NCBI GenBank assembly: GCA_023105745.1
Contig: JALGQZ010000014.1
Coordinates: forward strand, 4,683,888-4,747,887
DNA length: 64,000 nucleotides
Direction of reading: 5' to 3'
From: Austropuccinia psidii
Lineage: Eukaryota > Basidiomycota > Pucciniomycetes > Pucciniales > Sphaerophragmiaceae
In this document: positions 22,773 to 34,819 of the stretch, one piece after another
Position numbering within the stretch: position 1 is the stretch's first letter
Layout of the letters: each line of letters starts with the position of its first letter
Notes under the pieces: model-generated
The model's database searches: none
What the model saw: the letters and a program-made list of their open reading frames with translations, nothing else
What the model was told of the DNA's origin: nothing
Translations under genes and position numbers: made by a program

Positions 22773-23220
22773 TGTTAAGATTATCATTTAAAGTAAGTTC
22801 AACATAGTATTGTAGCAATTTGTAAATTAAAAGTAAAACCAGGGTTTTGAGATCACCCTTTACTTTGATGGATTGCAACACCATGAGAATTGTTGTTATC
22901 TAAAATCTATCCCATGTGCACCTGTGAGGATTAAACCAAGCTCTACAATCACAACTAAAGATTCCTTAGGACTAGTTAAACAGACAATACTTGTATTAAT
23001 TTTTTTGCTCATCTGTGTTGTGAGTAGTCAGTTTCTAAAATATAGAACTCTTATCCTCACAGCTACATGATGATGGAAGGGAATAGCTGTATTAATTGGA
23101 AGAGTAAAAAGCAAAGTACCATCCAAACCTCTTCCAGTGAAGCACAATAAAAAGTTCAGTATGAAGGGGGAAATGATCTTATGTTTGTGAAGTTTTACAA
23201 CTAATAGTTTTTAATTAACA
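22773..23220 (+). repeat. Probable 3' LTR of Copia element H (448 bp)
   Basis: It begins TGTTAAGA right after the polypurine tract and ends TTAATTAACA, giving TGTTAA/TTAACA inverted termini. No second copy is in the window, so the right end rests only on the terminal symmetry and a typical Copia LTR size. The 66-codon ORF inside it has no recognisable product. Confidence 0.55.
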
Positions 23221-23278
23221 CACAATAATCATGATAGAATAGTTGAAAAGGGATGAGATAGAACTACTTAGCTAAAGG
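23221..23278. other. Short spacer between Copia LTR and dispersed repeat
   Basis: 58 bases of AT-rich sequence with no recognisable feature. Confidence 0.4.
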
Positions 23279-23781
23279 TGGACTTCAAAGTGAAGTAAAA
23301 CAAATTAAACAGTGATATGATGTAGGAAAAATAATCAAGTAGCTGTGTTTTAAGCATGGGTTAGTATGTATGCAAAGATGAAGAAACAAGTGATTTCAGA
23401 ACTCTACCTGGTTCAAATCTTCTAAGGAAGTATGAGAACAAGGAATAATTAAAGACAGATAAGAAATATAAAAGAAAACTAATTATGATGATGATAATTG
23501 AATGATAAAATAAAGAAAAGATATACAAAGGAAAAATGAGATGATAAAGAAAAGATGGATGAAGGAAAATGTTCATCATTCCTTCAACTTGGTGCAAGCC
23601 CCTGAGTGAGCTTTGGCTCAGGGGGTCAAAGCATTGGGAGTAGTGTGAGGAATAGAGTAAGTTTTTACGTCATGAGTTATTTGAGGAATATTGGGAATAG
23701 GAGTGGTAAGTGTGGTTCTGACCTAAAGAATTTTGGGACAGGAATTTTGAGCTCCCCCCTCACTCCTATTCCTACAATGTG
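23279..23781. repeat. Unclassified dispersed repeat, copy 1
   Basis: From TGGACTTCAAAGTGAAG to about CCTACAATGTG it closely matches 34820-35360. Both contain a B-box-like GGTTCAAATC or GGTTCGAATC, an ATGATGATGATAAT stretch, GAAAAATGAGATGATAAAG words and the block CCTGAGTGAGCTTTGGCTC. Copy 1 has about 24 bases near its end that copy 2 lacks. No coding potential is convincing. It could be a tRNA-derived SINE or a diverged Copia LTR. Confidence 0.6.
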
Positions 23782-24050
23782 CAAGTTTTTGAGAATATGG
23801 TGCAGCACTACCCTGTTGATGGACTTTGTTAAGAATTCAGCCAAAATTTCAGAGGAGGATGCATACTCAAAGGAAATGATGGAAGATTTCACCACCTCCT
23901 TGATGAAGTGTAATTGTATATTAATGTGTTTAATAATTTTTTTGTTAAAACTGCAATCACCATTGGTGGTGTTGATACAACTTTGGCTGATATCCCATAC
24001 AGTTATTGGTGCTTTTCAAGTAAAAATGTTTGCCTCCTTGCACAATCTGA
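23782..24050 (+). pseudogene. Possible Copia-like coding remnant
   Basis: Two frame pieces read ISEEDAYSKEMMEDFTTSL and, after a frameshift, TIGGVDTTLADIPYSYW followed by CFSSKNVCLLAQSEL. The end resembles the Copia RNase H block SW.SKKQ..VA.S..EAE, but weakly. It is cut abruptly at about 24050 by the truncated LTR of element C. Confidence 0.3.
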
Positions 24051-24984
24051 ACTTATGAATAGATAATAGTAAATTGTAAGCTGTGTGCAATTATCAAGCA
24101 AATCCATTGAGAATTGGATTTTTAATGAATTTTTGAAGTTATTACTATTTTTCCAACTAAAATAGCAATACACACTAAACCTTAACTTTTGATAAGGTTT
24201 TAATGCTTGTAACCTCAAAGTTTTGAGCTTATTTAAGCTTTGACAGGTCTCAAAACTTTAATATCAAGCCTGCATATTGGGATTTACCCTTTGGCAGCTT
24301 GAAATTCCTGTCCAAATTGGGATAAAACCAGTTCAAACTTTAAGGTTGGATCAAGGTCTAATATTAAAGTTTAAATAAGGTTGAAAATCCTCCAATACAG
24401 GTGGACAACCTTAATTGAATCCTTGAAGATCCAAAAAGTTGGGTACCCCAGCTCTACATGGTCTTTTTCCTTTGTCCCACCTTTTTGTGCAGATTTTGCC
24501 CTTTTATTTATTTAAAGCCATACTATGGCCTTGAACACTTTTAAATTGAGCTCACACAGGATTCACATTCTGTATGGAAAATCCTTAACCAATTCAGTCA
24601 ATATACACAACACCTCAATTTTAACTAAAATTTTTGTAAGTTTGCATAAACCTTGTGCAACTTTAAATTTAAGCGTATTTACGCTTAAATTTAGCAATTT
24701 TAAAAAAATGTTAAAAAAGTTACATTAGTAATGTGAGCTTCTTAAATCTTACAATAACATAAAAAATAAGACTTTCTGGGTATAACAGTCTATGGGTGTA
24801 CCCTAGGTTATTTTTGGTGTAGAATCCAAAAATGACATAATATTCATAGCTTTGTTTATCCAAAAAAAGCTATACTTATTTTTTATTTCGAATTAAATTG
24901 AAAAGTCTGTTGAAGACTAAATCAACTGTATATACAGTCATTTGTGGCCTTATGGGTATGTTCTACATACCTCACAGGCTGACA
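24051..24984 (-). repeat. Truncated 3' LTR of element C
   Basis: It matches 32790-33727 with few differences, including GGGTACCCCAGCTCT, TTGTCCCACC and CCTCACAGGCTGACA at the outer end of the internal junction. The portion equivalent to 31586-32790 is missing. The 67-codon ORF 24525-24728 recurs in the other LTR only because the LTRs are similar. Confidence 0.88.
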
Positions 24985-25059
24985 TTCCCTACCCCCCAAA
25001 AAAATTGTACCACAATTTTCTTTTAGTAGTATACCCCCAAGTTAATTAGGAGGGGTATC

Positions 25060-28000
25060 ATCCACTGTCCAACCTCTCTACTTATACTTTCAAGTATGTA
25101 AAGCACAAAGTTCAGAGGTTTTATGAGTAATTGGTCTTCTCTCATGTCTGAATCTTCTGAGAAACTTTTGGGAATCAGGTATCTTCTCTGCTACAATCCA
25201 TTCATCTTCATTTTGTGGATTTCTGTACCTGACCAAGTATTCTCTTTCATTTTTTCCCCTAAGTCTTCTTTGTTTCAAGACTTTTAGTACCTTTTTCTCT
25301 TCACTTTGATCACATGGAGGTCCTTCTAAGGGTGTTTCATTTCTCTAAGGAAATGATTCCTTATCACTTGAAGTGTAATGCTTCACTAGGCTAACAGGGA
25401 AGGTTGGATGTTTATTTTCCAATTCTCCTGATAGTTTGACTTGTACTTCATTTGTCTCATGAAGAGCTTTAATAATAAATGGTCCTGAAAAGGAATCTTT
25501 CAATTTCTTCAGGACTTTAATATTCTTCAAGTTCAAGGTTGAAACTAGTATTAAGTCCCCTACTTTGAATTCTTGGGTTTTATGACTTTTATCCCATTTC
25601 TGTTTTGCATATTCAAAGGCATCATTCATGCTTTGATTTTCATAATGCCTTACTTTTTCAAGAATAACTTAAAGCTTGAAGCAGTTGAATGAATATCAAC
25701 TAAATCTTTCTTCAAAGTATCAACTGGAAGTTTAGGTTTCCATCCTTTTTCCAACATTGCAGGAGGTTTGCCTGTTGAAGCATGGATGGAGTTCTTGTAG
25801 GCTAATTTCAATGCTGGTATGAGAGTACACCAATCATGAGTGAAGCCATCAGAATCTTTAAGCTCCAGGCCATAAGCTCAAAATCTTCTGATCATGTCCT
25901 CAAGGGTTTGTATCATGCTTTCTGCTAGCCCAAATTTTTGTGGATGGTATGCTGTTGAGAATGATAATTTTGTACCCAAAAGATTATGTAAATTAGTCCA
26001 TAAGGCTGATGTGAACTTTGTGTCTCTGTCACTAATGATATTTTTAAAGAGACCATCATGGGATATGACTCTATTCCAAATCAAAAGAGCCGTATCAATA
26101 TCTGTGTCATCTTTATGACATGTTAAAAAGATTGGTGTTTTGCTATATCGGTCTACAATGACAAGACATGCATTGTAACTTTTATCACCTCCAGGTGGTA
26201 AGGCAGTTACCCAATCCATATGAACCACTTTCCATGGGGTACGTGGTTCCTGGATGTGAATCATCAAACCAAAGCTTTTACCAGTAGCTTTATTGGCTTT
26301 CTGACATCTATCACAACTATGACAGTACTCAATGACATCTTTTCTCCAAGATGGTCACCAGGCACATGTCTTAATTCTTTCCATTGTCCTGTCTTCAGAC
26401 AGATGTACAGAATAAATGTTATCATGGTGTTCTAGCAGTATTGTGTTAATTAACATTCTACTACACAGGACCAAGACACATGTGTGTTTAGATCTATGAT
26501 ATAAAATACCATCAAATAAACGGAATCTCCCATTTTCATAAGATGTTTTCCAAATATCATCCAGAGAATTAGCCAAATCTGCATATTTGCACTCTTTGTC
26601 AAGTATAGTAGCGAGAATATGACAATTCTTATCCAGCTTATAGCTTTCTCTAACTTCTTCAAAGAATTCTGTCCCAACATCTGTGATTTCAATTCCTTCA
26701 ATTGGAATTTGAGGCTCTGAACCTGTGGGAACATAGGCAGGGTTGTCAGGTGTATTGGGTAGTTCCCATCTACTCAAGCCATCATCATTCTTGTGAATAT
26801 TTCCAGCTTTCTGTACTATGGTCATATTGCCTGTATAATCCTGTATAGCAATCTGCCATCTTAACATGTGTCTTTTTGGAGTTTTCATGTTAAGAAGTGA
26901 ACTTACTGCATTACAATCAGTAATTACTTCAAGCACACTACCATCAAGGTAATAATGAAGTTTTTCCAGAGGTCATACAAGGCAAAGGCACTCCATTTGG
27001 CTGGCTCCATATCTGTCCTCAGTAGGTTTGATTTTTCTTGAAATAAAACAAATTGGACCTTCATAAGGTTTGTCATTGACAATTTGAACTTGATGAAGAT
27101 CTGCACCTAGGCCCTCACTGCATGAATCAATATACAGGTTGAAAGGAAGTTTCCAGTCTGGAATCAGTAGTAATGGTGCATTGGTCAAGGCATATCTGAT
27201 CTTTTCATATTCTTGAATCCTCTCTTGTGTCATTTCAAAGACAGTTTGTTGATTACAAATTCTGTACAATGATCTGGTATGGATTGCAAAATCTTTCAGG
27301 TGTTGCCTTTAATAACTGGCAACCCCTAAGAAAGACATCATTTCTTTTTTGTTCTGGCGCATTTGTTTCAGTAACACTGCAGCCACTTTGTTTTTATCAA
27401 CACCAAGGTTCAGTCCTGAGACTACATGTCCTAGAGCTTTCAGCTCATGAAACCCAAAGTTACATTTTTTAAGAGATATTTTCATGTTCACTTGAAGAAT
27501 TTTCTTAAGCACTAATGAAAGTCTCTCTAAATGCAATTTCCAGGTTTCTGAGCAAATGATAATGTCATCAATATAAATGATCAACCATCCCTCTGACAAT
27601 TCATGTGTGAAAATGGTGTTCATCATTCTTTGGTAATGAGAGGGTGCATTTTTAATACCAAAAGGGATCCTCAAGTATTCATTAATACCACAATTAGCAA
27701 TGACCCTCAATAATTTCCTAGAATGAGGTGTTAAAACATTCTGATGGAAACCTTTAAGAGCATCCATAGAAGTGATAAACTTTGCTTTGGATAATTGAGT
27801 CAAATTTTCATGGATTCCAGGGATTTGGTACCTATCTGGAATAGTATAGGTATTCAATGCTCTAAAATCACCAACCATCCTGGATTTATCATTATGCCAA
27901 TCAATAATTACAGGAGTTGTGACTTTTACTTCTTCATTTTGTCCAACCTCTCTAAGAACTCCCAGTTTCATTAGTTCATTAATGTGACTTTCTAATGCTT

Positions 28001-28060
28001 CTCTGGCCCTAGGCCTAGCTGGTTAAGCTGGTCTTCTTAATAGTGGAGGGTAAGGCCTTT
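25060..28060 (-). pseudogene. pol: Element C pol: RT, RNase H, integrase, chromodomain (broken)
   Basis: Minus-strand pieces in order: 27971-27309 RT with [22 protein letters not shown] and the intact catalytic YIDD; 27269-26973 RNase H start ([11 protein letters not shown]); 26936-26355 the rest of RNase H with NDDGLSRWE and the integrase finger region; 26267-25878 integrase core with [18 protein letters not shown] and [11 protein letters not shown] (all three acidic residues kept); 25629-25345 integrase C-terminus (KVGDLILVSTLN, HPTFPVSLVK); 25278-25090 chromodomain (EYLVRYRN). The pieces are separated by stops or frameshifts at about seven places, so the element is dead. Confidence 0.92.
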
Positions 28061-28321
28061 CCACATTAAGCATAATGTACACTTCATGACCTTTGATAGC
28101 CCCAAGTGGTTCATTATCAGAAGCAAAGGCTTCCCTGTATTGAAATAAAATTTAAATAAGTTCTTCCTTCATTTATGGTGTTAGTTCAGGGCTAATTTGT
28201 GCTTCAATTAATTGATCTGACACAAATATTCCCTTATTAAAATTCTTTACTTGTTTAATGTTAGTTATTTCTCTTTTTTCTAGAGGAAAAGCAAATTTCT
28301 GCATTTATTTTCCCCTATAGT

Positions 28322-30034
28322 TTAATATCTGTCTTTATGATTATTAATATTGATACCATAAATATTAAGATAATCATTTCCAAGTATGAAGTGTTGTGAA
28401 TTACCATTATTCATAAAAACAAATGCAACTTTTAATCTGGTACTTCCTGTAGGATGAGGGAATATCATTGCTGCTTCAAATATACTCAAGGGGTGCATAT
28501 TTTGGCTGGCACTGCTGAATTTTATAACTTCAATTGGCATTAACTTGTCTTGCCAATTGGCATAAATCTTGTCAATATAATCTTTTCCAACACAAGTACA
28601 AAAATCATCTGAGTCAAGATTTATCTTGGCTTCTCTGTTTTTTATCACAATATTAGTGATACAAGATGATCCAGCTGTATAACCTTTACCTCTGGCAGGT
28701 TTGGCTTTCTGCATTTTAGCATCTTGCACATGTATGAGATTTATACATTCATCACTGTACTGTGGTAATTGAGTATGTACTTCTGTGACTTCAAAGGAAA
28801 CATTAATATTTTCTATACTAAGGTCATCTGGTAATTCCTCCTCTTCAGAAGCCTCAGAATCACCTTCATGTGTAGAGACATCATTTGTTTCTTTTGTGTC
28901 ATCTTTTTCAATTTCTATCTCATTGATTCTGGTCTTTTTGGGACAAGTATTAGCCAAATGAGATGTACTTTCACACTTATGACATTTCAAAGGAGCTTTG
29001 TCATGTGGTTTATTGGGTTTTGGAATTTGTTTCTCACTGGTCTTCTTGTTCAGTGGGAGTTTATACCAATTTCTACCAATTTTTGTTCTAGTAGTGATGT
29101 CATCCATAGCATTGATATAATCTTGTGTAGAGAAAGGCTCAATACATCTGCTTCTTATAGCATGCTCAAGGTCACCACCACACTTTCTTAATATCCATTT
29201 ATGTACCATTGTTTCAGATATGTCAGGATGAAGAGCAGTTAATATGTCCTTTTGTTTAAGAAACCAAGACATGGGCCTGTCCCTCTCAATATCAAAAATG
29301 GCTTCTTGAAAAGAATTCTCCATTTTAAATCTCCAGGAATCATTTGCCCATTTAAAAATGATTTGTTCTTTCCACCAAGGCTAAGAATTTTCACCATGGT
29401 CTTGACTCATTTTGTAATACCATTTCTTTGCTAATTTAGTACACAATGAGTGTAATCTGGCGCTTATGTATTCATCTGGTAAGTTAAAGTCTTCTTCAAA
29501 CATATAAATTGTTTTCATAAATTCCATATGATTATACTCCCCTTCACCACTGAAGGTTGGCCATTCCTCTAATCTTTTAATACTCTTACAATTGCAATCA
29601 GTTCCTAATTCTGCATTACTTGAAACAGTATGATGTAAGTCATTATTCAAGTTTAGCACATTTCTGTCAAGAATTGGTGTAGACTGTCTTGTAAAATCAT
29701 TCTTCAATAATATATTATTAATACTTGATTGAATATCTTCTTTCAGTTCAAGTCTTTCTTTAGCACTTTTTTTCAAGTGTTCTTGAAAAAGAGCTGCATT
29801 GTGCCCAGTTGCATTTTCCAAGTTCTGAACTTGTATCCTTAATTCTTTTAACCGTCTAGTTATAAAGGAAATAAAATTGTCATCCTGTTGATTGAGTAAG
29901 GCAACCTTTGACTCAATTCTTGCACAGATTTGTGTCAAAGACAAAATATTGTCTTTATTAACATTTTCAATGCCAATAATGGTATTTTGTGATTCTTTTA
30001 TTTTCAGTATTTCATTACCCAACTTTTTTTGCAT
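28322..30034 (-). pseudogene. gag: Element C gag and protease (broken)
   Basis: 30034-29381 carries a coiled-coil-like Lys/Glu-rich segment and then EWPTFSGEGEYNHME, which matches family 1 [14 protein letters not shown]. 29323-28322 carries the rest of gag, a CCHC knuckle CHKCESTSHLANTC, an acidic linker and the protease. The protease active site reads LDSDD where family 1 has IDSGA, so the conserved Gly is lost. A stop near 29380 separates the two pieces. Confidence 0.88.
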
Positions 30035-30108
30035 ATACTCAAATGTTTTGAGCTTTGTTATAATTTATTTATTACAAGTTTCAATTTAGTTTACAAGCTT
30101 TACAAGAT

Positions 30109-31077
30109 CTACTTCTTTGGAAAAGATTGGTTCAATCTTTCCTCTTCCTTGTCTTTGAATTCCATCAGAGTTCTTTCCCTAATGAATAAATTGTCCATGG
30201 CTGTCTTCTCTTTCTTGACAATCCTATAATTCTGCGGGTAAGGCTTGTTCCACTTGGGCTTTTGCTTGCCCTTCTGGTTGATCTTTGGAGTTTTCTTGGG
30301 CTTCTTTGGCACTTGTTGAGGTGGAGTTTTGCTTGTAGAGGCTTGGGGAGCTTCCACTGGGCTGTTTTCCTTGCCTTGGGCCAACTTCTTCTTCTGGTCC
30401 TCTGATAACATGCTTTGGTTTTTCAACCAAGCTTTTATCTGTTGGACTTGTCCTTTGCAAGACATGGGTGTCCATCCCTTCAGAAGTTCCTCTTTCTTTT
30501 CTGGCCCCATGAACTTCTTCACTTGAATATATGAGCTCATGGTGCCTATCCAAGTACTTGGGAGAAGTTCCCACTGTTGCTGTTTTGCTTCCATAAACCA
30601 GTTCTTTTACTGAGACTGTTATATCTCTATTGTTTCCTGTTGAACATGATTCAGGTCTAACAACAGCAATAGCAGTTATGTAGCTTCTGGACTCTCAATA
30701 AGAGTGTCAAAGGTATGGGATAACCTTTGGGAACTTGTGGAAGCTCTGGAACCCTCCATTTGTGCCTCTCCTCTGGGCTGACATTCTTGTCTTTTGGGTT
30801 TATGACTTGAATGTCCTGGTCCAGATCCATTTGATTGGATGGAGTAGTTACTTCCACTTCTAGTAGGACTCATTTCACATCAATATAAAGCAATTAAGAC
30901 TAATAAATAAATTGAATTCACCTGCTGGACCTTTAAAGGGTTCTTTGGTAATTAAAGCCCTTGGTTCTGGGCTAGTTTGAATTTCAATACTTGACTCTGA
31001 GGCTTCAGAGTGTGAAGAACTTTTTCTGATGGATGACAATAGAGAATAAAAAATATTAGAAGTTATTTTATCAAACA
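30109..31077 (-). pseudogene. Element C accessory ORF1-ORF2 unit (broken)
   Basis: Exons: 31077-30922 (ORF1 part, MFDKI if the A of the ATG comes from the leader exon), then 30859-30109. Splicing the 62-nt intron gives a split codon G|AA in frame, continuing VEVTTPSNQMDL. The second part has KGWTPMSCKGQVQQIKAWL, which matches KGWNPTRQ of B and D, and a basic tail KINQKGKQKPKWNKP. One frameshift between 30657 and 30594 breaks it. Conservation of both the intron position and the ORF2 core in a second family is the main reason to believe the unit is real. Confidence 0.6.
30860..30921 (-). other. Predicted 62-nt intron with embedded gag-pol start, element C
   Basis: The donor GCAG|GTGAAT is at 30921. 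The acceptor TCCTACTAG ends at 30860. Inside it the unspliced ORF1 stop TGA (30877-30875) is followed after one base by ATG AGT CCT (from 30873), the gag-pol start. Both families begin this protein Met-Ser-Pro. Confidence 0.55.
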
Positions 31078-31585
31078 CTAAAAAGAACCTATAAACTAAG
31101 CTTATTGGATAGAGTTGTTTTAATGTAATTTATGGCAAATTACGTCAAAAAGAAAGAAAAATGTCTAAGATTGAAGAAAAAATGTTTTTAGTAAAAATTT
31201 TAATTTTTAAATTTTTTTATTTGAGTTTAAATTTTCTTTAAAGAGATAATAATTATGAAATTAATAAGTTATTGATCAAAATAGTATCATTATTCACTTT
31301 ATACTAGAATAACTCAAAGAATAAATTTCAAGTCTCTGATTTGAAAAAGCCACTAGTTAGAAAAAAGAAATTTATTTCAAGTCACTCAATAGTATATTGT
31401 TTCAAACAATATATTTAAGAAAAAAATAACTTTATTAATATTATAAAGATTATTTATAAGGTACAAGTCCCAAAAAAGCCAATATTAAAGTAAATACGGC
31501 AATTTTACATCAAAAAACAGTAAAATAAGGTCTAGAATATGATTTATGTCCCAAAATTGGTTAAAATCATTGCCAGGCCCCCAAA
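31078..31585 (-). other. Element C leader with post-LTR block
   Basis: AT-rich untranslated leader. Next to the LTR, at 31585-31567 on the minus strand, is TTTGGGGGCCTGGCAATG, equivalent to the candidate primer site of B and D. The acceptor TTCTTTTTAG|TG ends at 31078. The donor expected near ACCTTATAAA (about 31460) reads ATAATC rather than GTAAGT, so it appears to have decayed. Confidence 0.5.
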
Positions 31586-33727
31586 TGTAATTTTTTTCTA
31601 TGAAACTCTTGATAATAGTGACAATATAAAGAGTACTATGACTGTCCTCAGTAGAAATATATAATATAATAGGATATTATAACCACAAATGGAAATAAAA
31701 TTATTAAAAATAATTATATAAAAAAATAAATTCAATTATTATTATATGAAATAATAATAGAAAAAATTTAATTTAATTATTGTCATAGTCACTGACAATT
31801 ATAACAATAGAAAGTGTAAAGCTCTTAATGAGACAATTAAGTGTGGAAAATATGAATATTTAACAACTTATAAATAATATATAAACATTATTTATCAAAT
31901 AATTATAACACACACTGTGCAGAAATAAATCTCAAAGAAAAATTCTATCTAAAAAAACTAATGATAGATAAAAAAATATAGCATTTTATAGAAAACTTAC
32001 TTATAATATAGCTTTAATAAAACAAGTCAAATACAACAGTTATTCTATTAAATAGTTATTATAAGTTAAAAATATTCCATAAATAAATATTTTTAAATGA
32101 TAAATCATCTTTTTAAGATAAAAAATATGAGTAAGGAGTTTTTGAGAGGAATTTGTGGATTTTAAAAGATATTTTAAAGACAACAATTTCATAAAAAAAA
32201 TATATTATAGGTGATTACAACAATAATCTAATTTCTATGATTTCAATTCTTTAATTTAAGACTTATAAACAATAGAATACTTAAGAAATACTTTAATAAT
32301 AGGATTTTATATATAATAAAGCTTTACCTGTTTAAATGTCTAATATGATTGGATTGATAAGTGATGATGGACAAAAACAGTGATTAAAAGACTCTTTTTA
32401 TGTCTACAGAGCAGCTCTCATGATTTATAATGGATGTAGAGGGCGTGCTCAGGTCAAAACCGAAAGACCTTGCTTACAAATAAGGTTCTTAGCTTAAGGC
32501 AACTTATTTTTAATTCCAATTTAAAGTTACCAGTGTTATTCTTGACTTCAAGTAACTTTAATCCTCACTTAATCTGTCATTTTGAGTTTTAATAGAAAAA
32601 AAGTTTATTTATATTAAAGTTCATCACATGAACAATTTAAAAATAAAGTTTCAAGCAGAAATCTCTCAAACTCAATTTTTAATTAATTTTTAAAGAAATC
32701 TTAATTTTCTTTAAGAGTAATTAAAAAAGTAAATTTCCCGGCTAATTACCCAGGAATTCTATTTAAAAAAGATACTTAAAAATTAATTTATGAATAGATA
32801 ATATTAAATTGTAGGCTGGGTGAAATCTTCAAGCAAATCCATTAAAAATTGGATTTTTAATGAATTTTTGAAGTTATTACTATTTTTCCATGTAAAATAG
32901 CAATACAAACTAAACCTTAACTTTTGATAAGGTTTTAATTCTTGTAAACTCAATGTTTTGAGCTTATTTAAGCTTTGACAGGTCTCGAAAATTCAATATA
33001 AATCCTGCATATTGGGATTTACCCTTTGTCAGCTTGAAATTCCTGTCCAATTTGGGATAAAACCAGTTCAAACTTTAAGGTTGGATCAAAGTCTAATCTC
33101 AAAGTTTAAATAAGGCTGAAAATCCTCCAATACAGGTGGACAACCTTAATTGAATCCTTGCAGATCCAAAAAGTTGGGTACCCCAGCTCTGTTTGGTCTT
33201 TTTCCTTTGTCCCACCTTTTTGTGTGGATTTTGCCCTTTTATTTATTTAAATCCATACTATGGCCTTAAACACTTTTAAATTGAGCTCACACAGGATTCA
33301 CATTCTGTATGGCAAATCCTTAACCAATTCAGTAAATATACACAACACCTCAATTTTAACTAAAATTTTTGTAAGTTTGCATAAACCTTGTGCAACTTTA
33401 AATTTAAGCGTATTTAAGCTTAAATTTAGCAATTTTAAAAAAATGTTAAAAAAGTTACATTAGTACTGTGAGATTCTTAAATCTTCCAATAACATAAGAA
33501 ATAAGCCTTTTTGGTTGTAACACCCTATGGTTGTACCCTAGGTTATTTTTGATGTAGAATCCAAAAATGACATAATATTTATAACTTTGTATATCCAAAA
33601 AAAGTTATACTTATTTCTTATTATTTTTATTTTAAATTCAATTGTAAAGTCTGTTGAAGACTAAATCAACTGTATATAAAGTCATTTGTGGCCTTATGGG
33701 ATGTTATAGATACCTCACAGGCTCACA
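31586..33727 (-). repeat. 5' LTR of element C (about 2142 bp)
   Basis: The plus-strand start is TGTAATTTTTTTCTATGAAAC and the end is CCTCACAGGCTCACA (sense TGTGAGCCTGTGAGG...TTACA). It shares its inner 0.9 kb with 24051-24984. Its outer part matches the LTR-like tracts at 38824 onward and 40754 onward. No ORF is convincing. Confidence 0.85.
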
Positions 33728-34819
33728 CCCACCACCACCATGACTAAACCTTAGGGTGCTTGATTGAACAATCATCAAAACCCAGCATAAAAGGCTACAA
33801 GATCAAGGTTGAATTTCCTTGATATTTTTATGGCATTATAAATCACTGTTACACCATCTGTGACATTTTCATAACCAAGGAGTATTCTTTCTACTCAAGC
33901 TGCTCCTAGCTTCCAATCTTGATCATTCTTGTTTATGACCATAAATGTGAGAAATCAAAATGTTCTGAGGTTATCTAACCTTGGTTTTTAGTTGGTCCAA
34001 AGATAATAGGGAGATTTGTTGTCCCTGGACTTAGTCAGAAACAAATTGGAAATTTGTACAGCTGTATTTACTGCTTCTGCCCAGTATTCATTTGGTAGAT
34101 TGCATGATCCCATAAGACATCTGGTCATTTATAATATTGTTGTGTTGGTCCTTTCAGCAAAACCGTTGTGTTGAGTTGTTTCTGGTGTCAAAAACGTGTG
34201 CAAGAATCCATGTTCTTTTGTGAGTAGGTTGAAGTTTTTGCTCAAGAATTCACCTCCTTGATCGGATACAACTCTTTTGATCCTATGATCCTGCTTGTTT
34301 TCCATGTAAGTTTTTGCGGTGATGAATTCTTCAAGCACATTGGATTTGTTCTTTAGGAATTCAACAATTTTGAAAGACGTTACTTAATCAACGATGCTCA
34401 GGAAGTATTGGTATCCCCAGAGTGAAGCCAGATGGATTTGTCCAACGAAGTCGAGGTGTATGCAGTCTAAAAGGTACACAAATTCCTCGAATTTGTTGTG
34501 GAAGGGCTGTTTGTGTGCTTTGTTGAGCTTACATACTATACATAGTTCATCATGAGTGGTCAATCAAAGAAGTTTGAGGACGATTGGACTGGGATGGCCT
34601 AGCCTTTGATGCCAGAGATTGTTGTTGCTTTTCGTTAGGTTCGCTTTTGGGAGGTCATAGTAGATCTACATTAGTTTGTTGATGATTCTTCCTTTTAGTA
34701 AGATAGAGTTGTTTGACTCAAGAGATAAAATTTTATCATTGCAATTAATCATGAGTTTCTTTTTGAATAAGGCAAGTAGGCTGATTAGGTTGCATTTGAG
34801 GTTCGGAACGTAGAGGCAA
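33728..34819 (-). pseudogene. Ty1/Copia fragment J: pre-integrase and integrase
   Basis: On the minus strand: YVPNLKCNLISL, then WHQRLGHPSP (GAG-pre-integrase finger) and CKLNKAHKQPF. The integrase core has LDCIHLDFVG, RVVSDQGGEF and NGFAERTNTTIL, so the D, D and E residues are visible. Stops and frameshifts are numerous; the longest open part is 34338-34129. RT and RNase H do not follow on this strand because element C begins at 33727. Confidence 0.88.

Larger units (their letters stand above)
24051..33727 (-). mobile_element. Ty3/Gypsy chromovirus C (family 2), degraded
   Basis: A minus-strand element with 5' LTR 33727-31586, post-LTR block, ORF1-ORF2 unit, gag, protease, RT, RNase H, integrase, chromodomain and a 3' LTR truncated to 24984-24051. 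Proteins align by eye with family 1 along their length but are clearly diverged, so it is a sister family with longer (about 2.1 kb) LTRs. Many stops and frameshifts are present. The missing outer part of the 3' LTR means no target duplication can be checked. Confidence 0.92.

Noticed and set aside
23606..24058. 150-codon ORF as a host gene
   Set aside because: It runs from the dispersed repeat into a Copia-like remnant with a frameshift. The first half is repeat sequence present at 35160-35360.
24525..24728. 67-codon ORF repeated at 33260-33463
   Set aside because: It lies in the two LTRs of element C, which are near-identical copies, so shared openness carries no independent information.
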